NCBI GenBank assembly: GCA_937895705.1
Contig: CALBKM010000010.1
Location: 1 to 64,000 of the forward strand
Source of the DNA: an uncultured Clostridia bacterium
GTDB lineage: Bacteria; Bacillota; Clostridia; Lachnospirales; Lachnospiraceae
DNA: 64,000 nucleotides
Direction of reading: 5' to 3'
Positions 34,994 through 43,600 of the stretch are shown here, piece after piece. The translations under genes and the position numbers were made by a program. The notes beneath the pieces are model-generated. The model was not told the origin of the DNA. It worked only from the letters and a program-made list of their open reading frames with translations, and did not search any database. The stretch's first letter is position 1; each line of letters opens with the position of its first letter.

Positions 34994-35287
34994 TTATTTA
35001 TCCTCGCTTTTTGATTCATCGTTTTTTGTCAGGGCCGCACCGCATTTGTCACAGTAGGACAATCCGGAAAGAGTTGTCTCGTAACACGTCGGACATTGTA
35101 TTCTGGTAGGCGGAATTTCCCTTAACAACACCGGATGCTCGCAATCCGCAGTTTGTTTTGCCAACACCGAAATCCGATCCCTGACATCAAAATACTCATC
35201 CGGAATTCCTTCCAACTCCTTGCTTGTCTGCCCGATTTGAATCTGTTTTTTCGGCAACAGCTTCCAAAGTGTTTTTCGAAACGACAT
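34994..35287 (-). CDS. Small zinc-ribbon protein
   Basis: 97 residues. Two CxxC pairs (CPTC and CDKC) near the C-terminus form a zinc ribbon. The N-terminal half is Lys-rich and uncharacterised. It is immediately followed by hisC without a gap, so they are co-translated. No specific function is recognised. Confidence 0.8.
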   Translation of the reverse strand: MSFRKTLWKLLPKKQIQIGQTSKELEGIPDEYFDVRDRISVLAKQTADCEHPVLLREIPPTRIQCPTCYETTLSGLSYCDKCGAALTKNDESKSEDK

Positions 35288-35409
35288 AGGACGCCCCCTT
35301 CCGCAATATTGATTCTATTGTAGACTCCTTTTCCCCAAAAAGCAAGTAGTAATTCGCGGAAACACTACGTTACCACTCTAATAAGAGAAAATTTTTACAT
35401 AAGTTTCTA

Positions 35410-35438
35410 TTGACATTTCCTCTGTTTTTCTTTATTCT
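35410..35438 (+). promoter_or_regulatory. Promoter of the response regulator gene
   Basis: Perfect TTGACA (35410-35415), 17-base spacer, TATTCT (35433-35438). Confidence 0.75.
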
Positions 35439-35485
35439 TAATACCGGAACAATTTAGAACGTTTAGATTTCTAACAGGAGATTGC

Positions 35486-36286
35486 ATGCAGATCATTTTA
35501 GTGGACGACGATTTAGCCTCTTTACGGCTCATTACCAGATTTTGTACAATGATTCCGGACATTACGGTGGCCGGAAGTTTTTCCGATGCGGAAGAAGCTT
35601 TTCTTTTTGCCCAAAACAATCCTGTGGATGCGGCAATTCTGGATATCATTATGCCGGTGCAGGACGGAATAACCTTAGCCGATCGTTTATACGAGACCAA
35701 TCCGGATATGTTGATCTTTTTTGCCACCGCCAGTGAGCAATTTGCCTTGTCGGCCTTTCGCAGACGTGCGGTCTCCTATATTACAAAGCCGTACAGCTTT
35801 TCCGACATCTACGAGGCCGTGGAACGTGCAAAACGACTCTGCTCCGAGAAAAAGATACATATCAAAGTGCGCACCTTCGGGCATTTCGATATTTTTGTCA
35901 ATGATACGCTACTTAAATTTCCCCGTCAAAAATGCAAGGAGCTGCTGGCTTTTTTTGTAGACCGCAGAGGCGGTGCCGTAACTGCGGAACAAATTATTGA
36001 TTCCCTTTGGGAAGAACGTTACGACGAATCGGTAAAAGCTTACTTCCATGTAATTTTAAGGGATTTGAAAAAGACCTTGAAACAGGCCGGTATCGAAAAT
36101 CTGCTTGTCTGTAACCGCAACCAAAACGCCATTAATCCGTCCATGCTGGACTGCGATTACTATCGTTTTCTGGACGGAGACATTTCTGCCATACAGGAGT
36201 TCAACGACGAATATATGATAGATTACAGCTGGGCGGAACCGACCGTAGCCACCTTAATGCATAAAAAAAATAAATTTGTCCAATAA
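35486..36286 (+). CDS. Response regulator with SARP-like winged-helix output domain
   Basis: 266 residues. A receiver domain (1-120) has acidic residues DDD near the start, the phospho-acceptor Asp in DAAILDIIMP (about residue 53) and Lys in TKPYS. The output domain starts IKVRTFGHFDIFVNDTLLKF and has KCKELLAFFVDRRGGAVT. This is the winged helix of the SARP/OmpR type, followed by a short tetratricopeptide-like tail. No sensor kinase gene is adjacent, so it is an orphan regulator. Confidence 0.85.
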   Translation: MQIILVDDDLASLRLITRFCTMIPDITVAGSFSDAEEAFLFAQNNPVDAAILDIIMPVQDGITLADRLYETNPDMLIFFATASEQFALSAFRRRAVSYITKPYSFSDIYEAVERAKRLCSEKKIHIKVRTFGHFDIFVNDTLLKFPRQKCKELLAFFVDRRGGAVTAEQIIDSLWEERYDESVKAYFHVILRDLKKTLKQAGIENLLVCNRNQNAINPSMLDCDYYRFLDGDISAIQEFNDEYMIDYSWAEPTVATLMHKKNKFVQ

Positions 36287-36342
36287 TTGTTAGAACACCG
36301 TCATATAATAACAGCATAAACCATGTACAGGAGGATGCTGCT

Positions 36343-36603
36343 ATGTCGTTAGCATATGCATTAGATGCCGTAACCTATGAATATCGTTCTTTTACTCACA
36401 TTTTAAATACCGAGGACAACATATCTTACCTCGCTTACGGTATCGAAGTCTATCGTCATGATTTCACCGGTTTCGAAAAGGTGGATTGCATTCATGGTAT
36501 CTCCACCCGTATCGAAAAGGTGAATCGTCTTTTAGATCGTTTAAATCATGCCCAGGTATCCCCTTGTCATTTTCGTGATGTTGTAGAGGATTTTCTTTCT
36601 TAG
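36343..36603 (+). CDS. Small conserved protein, resembles the DUF6514 family
   Basis: 86 residues with an AGGAGG site 7 bases before the ATG. The YGIEVYRHD segment, the helical IEKVNRLLDRLN and the ending SPCHFRDVVEDFLS fit the pattern of small Firmicute proteins grouped as DUF6514. No function is known. The stop codon adjoins hairpin element A. Confidence 0.65.
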   Translation: MSLAYALDAVTYEYRSFTHILNTEDNISYLAYGIEVYRHDFTGFEKVDCIHGISTRIEKVNRLLDRLNHAQVSPCHFRDVVEDFLS

Positions 36604-36609
36604 TTACCA

Positions 36610-36839
36610 GCAGAACTCCGTGCATTTTTACCTCTTCTCTCGTATTTCGGATAGAGTCTTTCTAATTACTTCGGTAAGATGTATGAATGAGTGACGCAAC
36701 CGTCCTAATGCGGCATCCATGCCTTATGGCGGACTCGCCCGGACCTCCTGTCCGAGCGTTGCTGAAAAACAATCGAAGTAATAAGAAAGTCTACTATCCT
36801 ACATAAAGTTCAAAGAGCTAAAAATGCACGGAGTTCTGC
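36610..36839 (-). ncRNA. Hairpin element A: dispersed ~230-nt inverted-repeat RNA element with GGA-loop hairpins
   Basis: The outer arms (36610-36630 and 36819-36839) are perfect 21-bp inverse complements. Further in, CTTTCTAATTACTTCG pairs with its inverse repeat at one mismatch. The core on the minus strand folds CGCTCGGAC-AGGAG-GTCCGGGCG (36758-36736) and GGCA-TGGA-TGCC (36723-36712). Element B near 55.5 kb has the same order of blocks. Minus-strand transcription could come by read-through from the Csp-like gene, or from TTGACA at 36911-36906. The assignment as a CsrA-binding RNA is inference. Confidence 0.55.
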
Positions 36840-36902
36840 TTGCCTAAAATAAAGAAAAAAGAACACTCCGATGCTACCATACATAGGTATATACGGATAT
36901 CT

Positions 36903-38639
36903 CTATGTCAAAGTCCTTCCCGGCGTACGAACAAACACTCCGTATACGTCCAATTTCCCAAATCCCCATTCCCGGTTCGGATACTCTCTTCTGTCCCTCT
37001 CTGCGGACGCAGTAAACAGCCGTTTCATCACAAGTGTATCTAAAATCACATACGCCTCTTCCCGGATTGCCTCTTCAAATATCAACACCGCGCATCCGGC
37101 TCCGAAGGCCGTTGCCATGCCGGTTCCCTCGTAAAGGACTTCTCCTTTCGGTGCCGCTAGATCCGGCTTTATTCTGTTGTCCGCCGTATATCCGTAGGAC
37201 GCCCCCGTATACAAACTCCCGCTAATCACATCATAGGCCGTAAAAGTCAGCACTTCCCTTGCCGCCCCCGGATCGCAGATCTGCACATAAGGGTCCGGAC
37301 GTAAAAATGCAGTCTCTTCCCGTAAAAACGGCCTTACCGGAAGCCACATGTGAAACGCTTTCGAAAATTCTCCTTCCGCATACACGCGGATTCTCCACAC
37401 TCCCGCTGCCGGTCCCTCAAACCGAATCCAGATTCCCTGAGTTCCCACCGACTGATCGTACAGATTGGACTGAATCCAGATTGTTCCTCCCTCAAAATAC
37501 AGGCGATACTGCCGGTTAAAGGTAGGTCTTCCCTGAATTCGCGGAATCACCTCCCCTGCCGGAGAAATAATCTCTACGGTGAACAAATCCGGATCTACCG
37601 CCCAAAGTTCCGTGGAAAACCCCGCTTCCCCTTCCGCCACATTAATCTCCACTTCCTCATAGCCGTCGCCCTGTACCCTTCCAAAAAGATGATGTCCCGT
37701 ACCGCCCTCGTTTCCCGCTGCCGTACAGACACACACACCCGGAATCCGTGCTACGTCGTCCAAATAACGAGACAACACCGTCTGACCGGTATGATTTCCC
37801 TGATTACTGCCGAGAGCAATACAAAGTACCAGCGGCATATTCTCTCTTCTTGCCACCGCAAGGAGCCATTCCACCCCGTAAATAATATCCTCTTCTGCCG
37901 CACAAAATGCATTGTCCGGAATTTGCCAAAAGCTCCGGAGGTAGGGCTTCGCCTTTTTTAGCTTTACCATGGCAATGGTAGCCAGAGGCGCTACGCCGCC
38001 GTAGGGATTATCAAGTGTTTCACTCCCCGCTGCCGCCCGCACCAGAGCGGTCCCGTGACCATTTTCATCCCCGGAAAGACGTCCCTCATAAGGATCTTCT
38101 GCTTGCAGAGCCACGTTAATTTCTTCCTCGGCAAATTCTCTGCCGTAAAAGGCAAAGTCAGCGGTGGTTCTGCCCTCCGCGCCATTCATCTGCCCGGTTT
38201 GCTCCGCTCCGCTCCGGTCATCCGTCTCCCCTTCCCTGACAGTCTCCAGTGTCTGATCCCACAGTCCCACCAATCTTGTACTTCCGTCCGTATTTCGAAA
38301 GGCCGTCTCCGCAAAATCAATTCCGGTATCCACAAATCCCAACAAAACTCCGCTCCCCCGCAAATTTGTCAGAGGCCCTTCTCGTATCTGCAGTACTCCC
38401 GATGCCGCCAGTTCCTCTTCCGACAACAGTCCGTAACACTTCTGCATAGTGCCAAACGGAAACTCCCGTCCACCGAGTTCCGGTTCCGGATAATAAAAAT
38501 ATACAAATGCCAGATTGTCTGTCACTCGTCGTACACAATCCGCTCCCAACAAGCGTGTCAGTTCTTCCTCACTCCCCCGGTTCGGAAGACCGAAACCTTT
38601 GTAATCATTGGAAATTACCGCTTCCCTGCAAACTGCCAT
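36903..38639 (-). CDS. Csp-like subtilisin-family pseudoprotease, catalytic Ser replaced by Gly
   Basis: 578 residues, no signal peptide. The subtilase fold shows Asp in LLGFVDTGID (about 106) and His in ENGHGTALV (about 193). The nucleophile motif GTSxA reads GTGMATAFGAG (Gly about residue 509), so the enzyme should be inactive as a protease. The large insert between His and Ser and the LFTAxAxRD end are like the Csp germination proteases of Clostridia. In C. difficile, CspC and CspA are likewise dead and act as germinant sensors. That role is inferred here by family. Confidence 0.82.
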   Translation of the reverse strand: MAVCREAVISNDYKGFGLPNRGSEEELTRLLGADCVRRVTDNLAFVYFYYPEPELGGREFPFGTMQKCYGLLSEEELAASGVLQIREGPLTNLRGSGVLLGFVDTGIDFAETAFRNTDGSTRLVGLWDQTLETVREGETDDRSGAEQTGQMNGAEGRTTADFAFYGREFAEEEINVALQAEDPYEGRLSGDENGHGTALVRAAAGSETLDNPYGGVAPLATIAMVKLKKAKPYLRSFWQIPDNAFCAAEEDIIYGVEWLLAVARRENMPLVLCIALGSNQGNHTGQTVLSRYLDDVARIPGVCVCTAAGNEGGTGHHLFGRVQGDGYEEVEINVAEGEAGFSTELWAVDPDLFTVEIISPAGEVIPRIQGRPTFNRQYRLYFEGGTIWIQSNLYDQSVGTQGIWIRFEGPAAGVWRIRVYAEGEFSKAFHMWLPVRPFLREETAFLRPDPYVQICDPGAAREVLTFTAYDVISGSLYTGASYGYTADNRIKPDLAAPKGEVLYEGTGMATAFGAGCAVLIFEEAIREEAYVILDTLVMKRLFTASAERDRREYPNREWGFGKLDVYGVFVRTPGRTLT

Positions 38640-38683
38640 GAAACGCCTCCTGATTTAGGTTCTATAGGCAAGGTATGCATAAA

Positions 38684-38724
38684 CAGAGGAGATGTGACTT
38701 TATATAAAGTACGTCTCCTCTGTT
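38684..38724 (-). terminator. Terminator of the Card1-like gene
   Basis: CAGAGGAGA/TCTCCTCTG stem (38684-38722) around an AT-rich, partly self-paired loop. T residues follow on the minus-strand exit. Confidence 0.65.
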
Positions 38725-38774
38725 ATTTCACCATTTTCTCGATTATGTTTCTTTCTACTTCAGCTGTCGGTATA

Positions 38775-39983
38775 TCATCTTTTTTTCTGTCTCGGATACG
38801 ACCGTCTGTCCTGCTCCACTTCACACCGCACTTCAATCCGAAGTTCCTCTGCCCGTTCCATATAGGTCCGACCCAAAGGTCTTGCGGTCACCAATACTTT
38901 TTTCGCATACTTTCCTCCGAAACGCCGTGTTACGGTCTCCAGCTCGTACAACGCATGTAATGTCTGATGAGATCCCAGCTTTCCCCCCTTACATGAAATA
39001 AAGGTCGGCACATTACCTGTGATGGTCAGCACGTCAATTTCATTCAGCACATCCATACCTTTCGATTGCACCACACCGTCCCAGTCCAGATGCACACCCA
39101 CACGGCAGTCGGTACTGCGTTCACGTTCCTTCTTGTAAGTATATAACTCCAAAATACTGCCACCGTCCATCAGACAGCTCTTTACCGTCTCATTCTTAAA
39201 AGTAAAACGGTACCGGTCCCCCTTGTGATCTACATTTTTCAAAATACCGACCTGCTTAAAATCGTCTATGATGCCGTTTAATTCCGACATTTTTCGAATT
39301 CCGGAGTACGGTGCATTCAATGCCTTATGCACCTTATTCATAGGCATGTCCACCTGCAAACTGTAAGCCTCCACCATATTCTTTCCCAGAAAATTCGAGA
39401 ATTGGTTCCAGTTGTCCCAATGACGTTTCGCCACTTGCCAGATTTTGTCTACATCCTCGGAAAAATCTTTATTCTTAATCGCCTTTACATCCTTATGAAG
39501 AGAATGATTTACCACTCCGCCTTTCAGTTCGATAAAACTATCCAGAGTAAACACGATATTCTGTTTCGGTACATCACGGCTGATTCTCCTACCGGACCCC
39601 TCATCCAGTTCGATTAATCTGTCCTCACGGACATTGAACTGATGCATCGGAGTATCGTACTCGCCTGCCAGCATACCGAACGCCACCAAAATCAGATTCT
39701 CACCGCCGGTAATATCAAAAAACGTTTCATTCCCGCGATTCTTCTCTGTCTCAATGGCTTGCCGCATAATTCCCAGCATTTCCTGCAAACCGCCCCTCGG
39801 CAGAGAATGAAACACTACTTCCTTCACTCTGCATCGTTTCCGAAGAAATTTCTCGGTTCTCGTTTTTTTCGCATTCACCATTTCCGGGTAGCCGAAATAC
39901 ACCACCTTATCCACCTTATAGTGCATACAGGTAATGACGTTTTCCACCGATTCCATTCCGAGGAATTCAAAGTTTACAACCAT
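38775..39983 (-). CDS. Card1/Can2-like CARF-domain nuclease (DUF1887 family), stand-alone
   Basis: 402 residues from ATG 39983 (GAGGAGG site). The N-terminal ~140 residues form a CARF-type fold, with the ligand-loop motif DITGGENLILVAFG (about 92-105). A winged-helix-like middle follows. A C-terminal restriction-like nuclease domain has NEIDVLTITGN (about 314) and FISCKGGKLG (about 331), the PD-(D/E)xK residues. Card1 and Can2 proteins are switched on by cyclic tetra-adenylate from type III CRISPR and cut single-stranded nucleic acids. No CRISPR gene or array is present in this window, so its activator is open. Confidence 0.82.
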   Translation of the reverse strand: MVVNFEFLGMESVENVITCMHYKVDKVVYFGYPEMVNAKKTRTEKFLRKRCRVKEVVFHSLPRGGLQEMLGIMRQAIETEKNRGNETFFDITGGENLILVAFGMLAGEYDTPMHQFNVREDRLIELDEGSGRRISRDVPKQNIVFTLDSFIELKGGVVNHSLHKDVKAIKNKDFSEDVDKIWQVAKRHWDNWNQFSNFLGKNMVEAYSLQVDMPMNKVHKALNAPYSGIRKMSELNGIIDDFKQVGILKNVDHKGDRYRFTFKNETVKSCLMDGGSILELYTYKKERERSTDCRVGVHLDWDGVVQSKGMDVLNEIDVLTITGNVPTFISCKGGKLGSHQTLHALYELETVTRRFGGKYAKKVLVTARPLGRTYMERAEELRIEVRCEVEQDRRSYPRQKKR

Positions 39984-40102
39984 GGGAATCCTCCTCTCTC
40001 GCAAGGTCGTTTTACCATTATCATATCACACCAAAATTCGGTTTTCAATTAACAATCTCTAAACTTTCCCAATCAAAACGCTTCTCTGAGCTCTCCCAAC
40101 CA

Positions 40103-40144
40103 AAAAGGAGTCTCCTCAGATACATTCCCCGGGAAACTCCTTTT
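40103..40144 (-). terminator. Terminator of the T-box/aminotransferase operon
   Basis: AAAAGGAGT/ACTCCTTTT stem (40103-40111 with 40136-40144) with a long loop. Confidence 0.6.
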
Positions 40145-40153
40145 CACATCCAA

Positions 40154-41317
40154 TCAATATTTTCTATGTCTCTTCACAAAACTCTCCATACGATTCAGTG
40201 CTTCCTTTAACTGCTCAATAGAGTATGCGTAAGAAATACGCAGGAATCCTTCGCCACAGTCACCGAATGCGGTACCCGGCACAATTGCCAGCTTCTCTTC
40301 TTCCAAAAGCTTTGTTGCAAACTCCTCTGAGGTCATACCGAAGCCCTTGATGCAAGGGAATACATAGAACGCACCGTACGGTTCAAAGCACTCCAATCCG
40401 ATTTCACGAAGTCTTGCCACCAAAAACTTTCTACGCTTGTCGTACGCATCCCGCATCAGTTCCACGTCCGGATCACCGTTTTTCAGAGCTTCCACAGCCG
40501 CATACTGGCTGGTGGTCGGTGCGCACATGATAGCAAACTGGTGGATTTTAATCATCTGGGTAATGATTTCTTCCGGTCCCACCGCGTAACCAAGACGCCA
40601 TCCGGTCATTGCGTAAGACTTAGAGAAACCGTTAATCACAATGGTACGTTCCTTCATGCCCGGCATAGAAGCGATGGAAACATGATTCCTTCCGTAGGTT
40701 AACTCGGAATAAATCTCGTCAGAAATAACAAACAAGTCCTTTTCCACCACAACCTCTGCAATTTCCCGCAAATCCTTCTCCTCCATAATGGCACCGGTCG
40801 GATTGTTCGGGAACGGCATAATGAGAATCTTCGTCTTATCGGTAATGGCATCTAAAAGCTCCTGCTTGGTCAAACGGAACTCGTTCTCAGCCTTCAGTTC
40901 AATGGTTACCGGCACACCGTCTGCCAATGCCACGCACGGCACGTAGGAAACGTAACACGGCTCCGGAATGAGCACCTCGTCTCCCGGGTCTACCATAGCA
41001 CGAAGGGCTGCATCGATTGCTTCACTGCCGCCGATGGTTACCAGCACATTTTTGTCCGGATATTCCAGATTATAACGGCGCTTCAAATAGTTGCAAACCT
41101 CTACCTTAAGCTCCTTAAGACCTGCATTGGAGGTATATACGGTTCTTCCCTTCTCTAAGGAGTAAATTGCCTCTTCTCTGATGTGCCACGGAGTCTCGAA
41201 ATCCGGCTCGCCCACACCGAGGGAAATAGCATCTTTCATCTCGCTTACAATATCAAAAAACTTACGAATGCCCGAAGGCTTCATTACCTGAACTTTATTA
41301 TTTAACGGGTTTCTCAT
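40154..41317 (-). CDS. Class I/II PLP aminotransferase, probably alanine-related
   Basis: 387 residues, fold type I: SLGVGEPDF, NPTGA, SDEIYSELTYG and the PLP Lys in NGFSKSYAMTGWRLGY. The substrate cannot be fixed from motifs; the branch includes aspartate, aromatic and alanine aminotransferases. It is the last gene of an operon headed by a T-box with an alanine codon, which points to alanine. It overlaps the Lrp-type regulator by 4 bases. Confidence 0.88.
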   Translation of the reverse strand: MRNPLNNKVQVMKPSGIRKFFDIVSEMKDAISLGVGEPDFETPWHIREEAIYSLEKGRTVYTSNAGLKELKVEVCNYLKRRYNLEYPDKNVLVTIGGSEAIDAALRAMVDPGDEVLIPEPCYVSYVPCVALADGVPVTIELKAENEFRLTKQELLDAITDKTKILIMPFPNNPTGAIMEEKDLREIAEVVVEKDLFVISDEIYSELTYGRNHVSIASMPGMKERTIVINGFSKSYAMTGWRLGYAVGPEEIITQMIKIHQFAIMCAPTTSQYAAVEALKNGDPDVELMRDAYDKRRKFLVARLREIGLECFEPYGAFYVFPCIKGFGMTSEEFATKLLEEEKLAIVPGTAFGDCGEGFLRISYAYSIEQLKEALNRMESFVKRHRKY

Positions 41318-41799
41318 GGGGTCACCAACATCCTTTCATCCACGCCACCTTCGGAAACAAGCGGAAGGCCGTGCTCTTTATATTTTTTCAAAACAAAATG
41401 GGTTCCGGTGGAAAGTACCGCTTCCATCGGCGCCAGCTTCTGGGATACGAAGTTTGCCACCTCGCGCATACTCTTGCCCTCGATAATGACGGTCAAATCA
41501 AAACCGCCGGACATCAAATACACCGATTCTACCTCATCATAACGATAAATACGCTCTGCAATCTTATCAAAACCCTGTCCGCGCTGCGGGGTCACCTTTA
41601 CCTCGATCAACGCCGTCACACGCTCCTCGGTGGTAGCGTCCCAGTTAATGAGGGTCGGATAACCGCAAATCACATGCTCCGCCTCTAACTTCTTAATCTC
41701 CGCATGGACCTCTTCTTCGGTCATGCCTAACATCTTGGCCAAATCGCTTTCCGCGACCTTGCTGTTTTTATCCAATGTCTTTAAAATTTCTTCACGCAT
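41314..41799 (-). CDS. Lrp/AsnC-family transcriptional regulator
   Basis: 161 residues. An N-terminal helix-turn-helix (SDLAKMLGMTEEEVHAEIKK) and a C-terminal RAM ligand-binding domain (VTALIEVKVTPQRGQGFDKIA ... MSGGFDLTVIIEGKS) are seen. Such proteins sense amino acids. Translationally coupled to the aminotransferase gene, so it probably controls this operon in addition to the T-box. Confidence 0.9.
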   Translation of the reverse strand: MREEILKTLDKNSKVAESDLAKMLGMTEEEVHAEIKKLEAEHVICGYPTLINWDATTEERVTALIEVKVTPQRGQGFDKIAERIYRYDEVESVYLMSGGFDLTVIIEGKSMREVANFVSQKLAPMEAVLSTGTHFVLKKYKEHGLPLVSEGGVDERMLVTP

Positions 41800-41887
41800 G
41801 GTAGTATCCTCCTTTTTTATTCTTCGCTCTATTTCTGTTTTATTCGTTGTTTTGCATCCTGCTTACCGTCTATGGCATCATTCGCGC

Positions 41888-42925
41888 TTATTTCTCGTTT
41901 CCGTTTCTCTTCTGTGCCATGACCCGTTCGTACTCTTCCACGCGGTTCGGCTCCAGATATCTGACTTCTTCGCCGTTTCGCACTGCCCGGTCAAGTCCCG
42001 GTACGGTCTTTCCGATGACTGCCGCCGATATACCTTTCTCCGCTAATGCTTCGCAAAGCCGTCCTCCATGCTCCGTCAGAATCAAGAACACTCCCTCTGT
42101 CCGCAGTTGGTAAGGGTTCACATCAAAGTACTCACAAATTTCCACGGTTTCCTGCAAAATCGGAATCGCCGGCAAATCAATTTCCAGTCCGCACTGTACA
42201 TATTCCGCCAGTTCCCAAAGAGCACCGAAGACACCGCCTTCTGCTGCCGCATGGACATAGGCCGCACCGTCCTCCACCGCAAAATAGCCTTCCGCGTTTT
42301 CTTCCGTTTCGGCAAGAAACTCCGCCGCCCGCTCGATAAACCGTCGCGGGTATCTCGTTGCCAGCTCATCGGTAAAATGTCCTGCCAAAAGAGCCGTACC
42401 GCCGAGGCCGCAGGTTTTCGTCATCACAATATCAAGGCCGAGGAAAGCATTAGGATTATCTGTAGCTTCCGCTCCACTTCTCCCGGCTTTTTCCTCTTCA
42501 CAGCCGACGCCCAACATCTGCACCGAAACCACCGGCCCCGTCACCACCGCGCTCACCGCCGTGTGACCGCCTACAATCTCTATGTTATGCTTCTGCAAGT
42601 AGTCGCAGTATCGTTCGTGCATCTTTCGCAAGTCCCGCTCATCCATGGACTCCGGCACCGTAATGGCAATGGATGCCACTTGCGGGATTGCTCCCTTGGC
42701 CGCCAGGCTGTTTGCCGCCCGCACCGCCGCCAGATAGGCAGTGGCAAGACCCTCTCCGGACACCGTCTGCATAGAGGCTCGTGCCAGTCCTCCGGACACA
42801 TGGCAATTCGGGACAATGCCTGCGCCTCCTCCCACCGTCGGCGAAAGGGTTCCCTGATTCACTTTTTGTACTTCCTTTAGAATGGACCGCCTAAGCGCGG
42901 TGTCCGAAACCTTTCCGCTTTTCAT
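41888..42925 (-). CDS. AIR synthase-related protein (HypE/PurM-like fold)
   Basis: 345 residues. The N-terminal VGGGAGIVPN and KTCGLGGTALLA motifs and the overall layout match the PurM/HypE/SelD/ThiL ATP-binding superfamily. It is not the true purM, which lies near 52 kb. The substrate is unknown. AGGAGG precedes the ATG. It lies 18 bases after the DAK-like gene in the T-box operon. Confidence 0.8.
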   Translation of the reverse strand: MKSGKVSDTALRRSILKEVQKVNQGTLSPTVGGGAGIVPNCHVSGGLARASMQTVSGEGLATAYLAAVRAANSLAAKGAIPQVASIAITVPESMDERDLRKMHERYCDYLQKHNIEIVGGHTAVSAVVTGPVVSVQMLGVGCEEEKAGRSGAEATDNPNAFLGLDIVMTKTCGLGGTALLAGHFTDELATRYPRRFIERAAEFLAETEENAEGYFAVEDGAAYVHAAAEGGVFGALWELAEYVQCGLEIDLPAIPILQETVEICEYFDVNPYQLRTEGVFLILTEHGGRLCEALAEKGISAAVIGKTVPGLDRAVRNGEEVRYLEPNRVEEYERVMAQKRNGNEK

Positions 42926-42943
42926 AGTGCCTCCTTGAACGAC

Positions 42944-43234
42944 TTACCCTTGTAATCCGTTTGCCTGTCTAATCATATCTTCCACTACAATATCATATAT
43001 TTCACCGATAGAACTGCAATACTCTAAAAGCTTCCACGGCTCATTTGTATGAAAATGGATTTTTACTAAATCTTCATCTCCTGCAGCAATCAGACTATTT
43101 CCTTCAAAATGCTCCGTAATATAGTCCGCAATTGCATCCTCATCCAGGTCCTCATCTCTTCTGTCGATTAACAACTGTGTGTCATAACGATATGCAAACT
43201 GATCGTCTTCTGCATCGATTGAGCTAATACCCAT
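42944..43234 (-). CDS. Small stand-alone protein resembling the C-terminal domain of DAK/FakA-type kinases
   Basis: 96 residues from ATG 43234 (AGGAGG site 7 bases upstream). The FAYRYDTQLLID, ITEHFEGNSLIAAGDEDLVKIHFHTN and GEIYDIVVEDM segments correspond to the region of YloV/FakA proteins that follows the kinase domain. The kinase part is missing, so it cannot be a kinase itself. It is the first gene of the T-box operon. Confidence 0.75.
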   Translation of the reverse strand: MGISSIDAEDDQFAYRYDTQLLIDRRDEDLDEDAIADYITEHFEGNSLIAAGDEDLVKIHFHTNEPWKLLEYCSSIGEIYDIVVEDMIRQANGLQG

Positions 43235-43264
43235 GTTTTTACCTCCTAAAATGTCATATTTACG

Positions 43265-43314
43265 TGTAGGCACGCACCTCCGTGCACCCCAACCTCGTGG
43301 CTTTGCCTACACGC
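43265..43314 (-). promoter_or_regulatory. Second hairpin between the T-box terminator and the first gene
   Basis: GTGTAGGCA/TGCCTACAC closing stem. Inside is GCAC-GGAG-GTGC (43285-43274), a hairpin with GGAG in its loop. It could be another GGA-loop protein site or an attenuator part. Confidence 0.45.
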
Positions 43315-43560
43315 AAAAAAGCCCTAAGTCGATAGAAACCTATCAACTTAGGGCGAACAATCTGTCCGTGTTACCACCTAACTTCAGGGAAAACCCTGCA
43401 CTCTGCCGATACACGCTGATGCGAATACCGTTTCCCTGTAACGGAGGAACTCCGTTGAAGCCTACTAAGCCATGCCGTTCGGTTCAAAGCTCCGGAACTG
43501 CTTCACTATCCTTCCCGTAAAGACTTGCACCACCGTCTTCTCTCTGTACCGTTTCGGATA
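43315..43560 (-). promoter_or_regulatory. T-box riboswitch, alanine type (specifier GCA)
   Basis: On the minus strand: the 5' AAGAGTAG motif, the CAGAGAGAAG bulge region (near 43545), the distal GGTGGTGCAAG loop and the specifier block GTGAA-GCA-G. GCA lies at 43501-43499. The antiterminator holds the T-box sequence AGGTGGTAACACGGA (43379-43365). A GCCCTAAGT-based terminator with six T (43354-43315) competes with it. The T after TGG fits the discriminator A of alanine tRNA. Uncharged tRNA-Ala should allow read-through. Confidence 0.88.
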
Positions 43561-43600
43561 ACTACTCTTTTCCTTCACTGCCTTTTCACTGATTAGTGAT

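Noticed and set aside
36610..36839. Elements A and B as miniature transposons (MITEs)
   Set aside because: Terminal inverted repeats would be expected to be alike between copies; here the outer arms are unrelated, only self-complementary, and I see no matching target-site duplications. Stem changes are compensatory. A MITE origin is not fully excluded.
38775..39983. CRISPR array or cas genes near the Card1-like gene
   Set aside because: No regularly spaced repeats and no Cas proteins are visible anywhere in the window.
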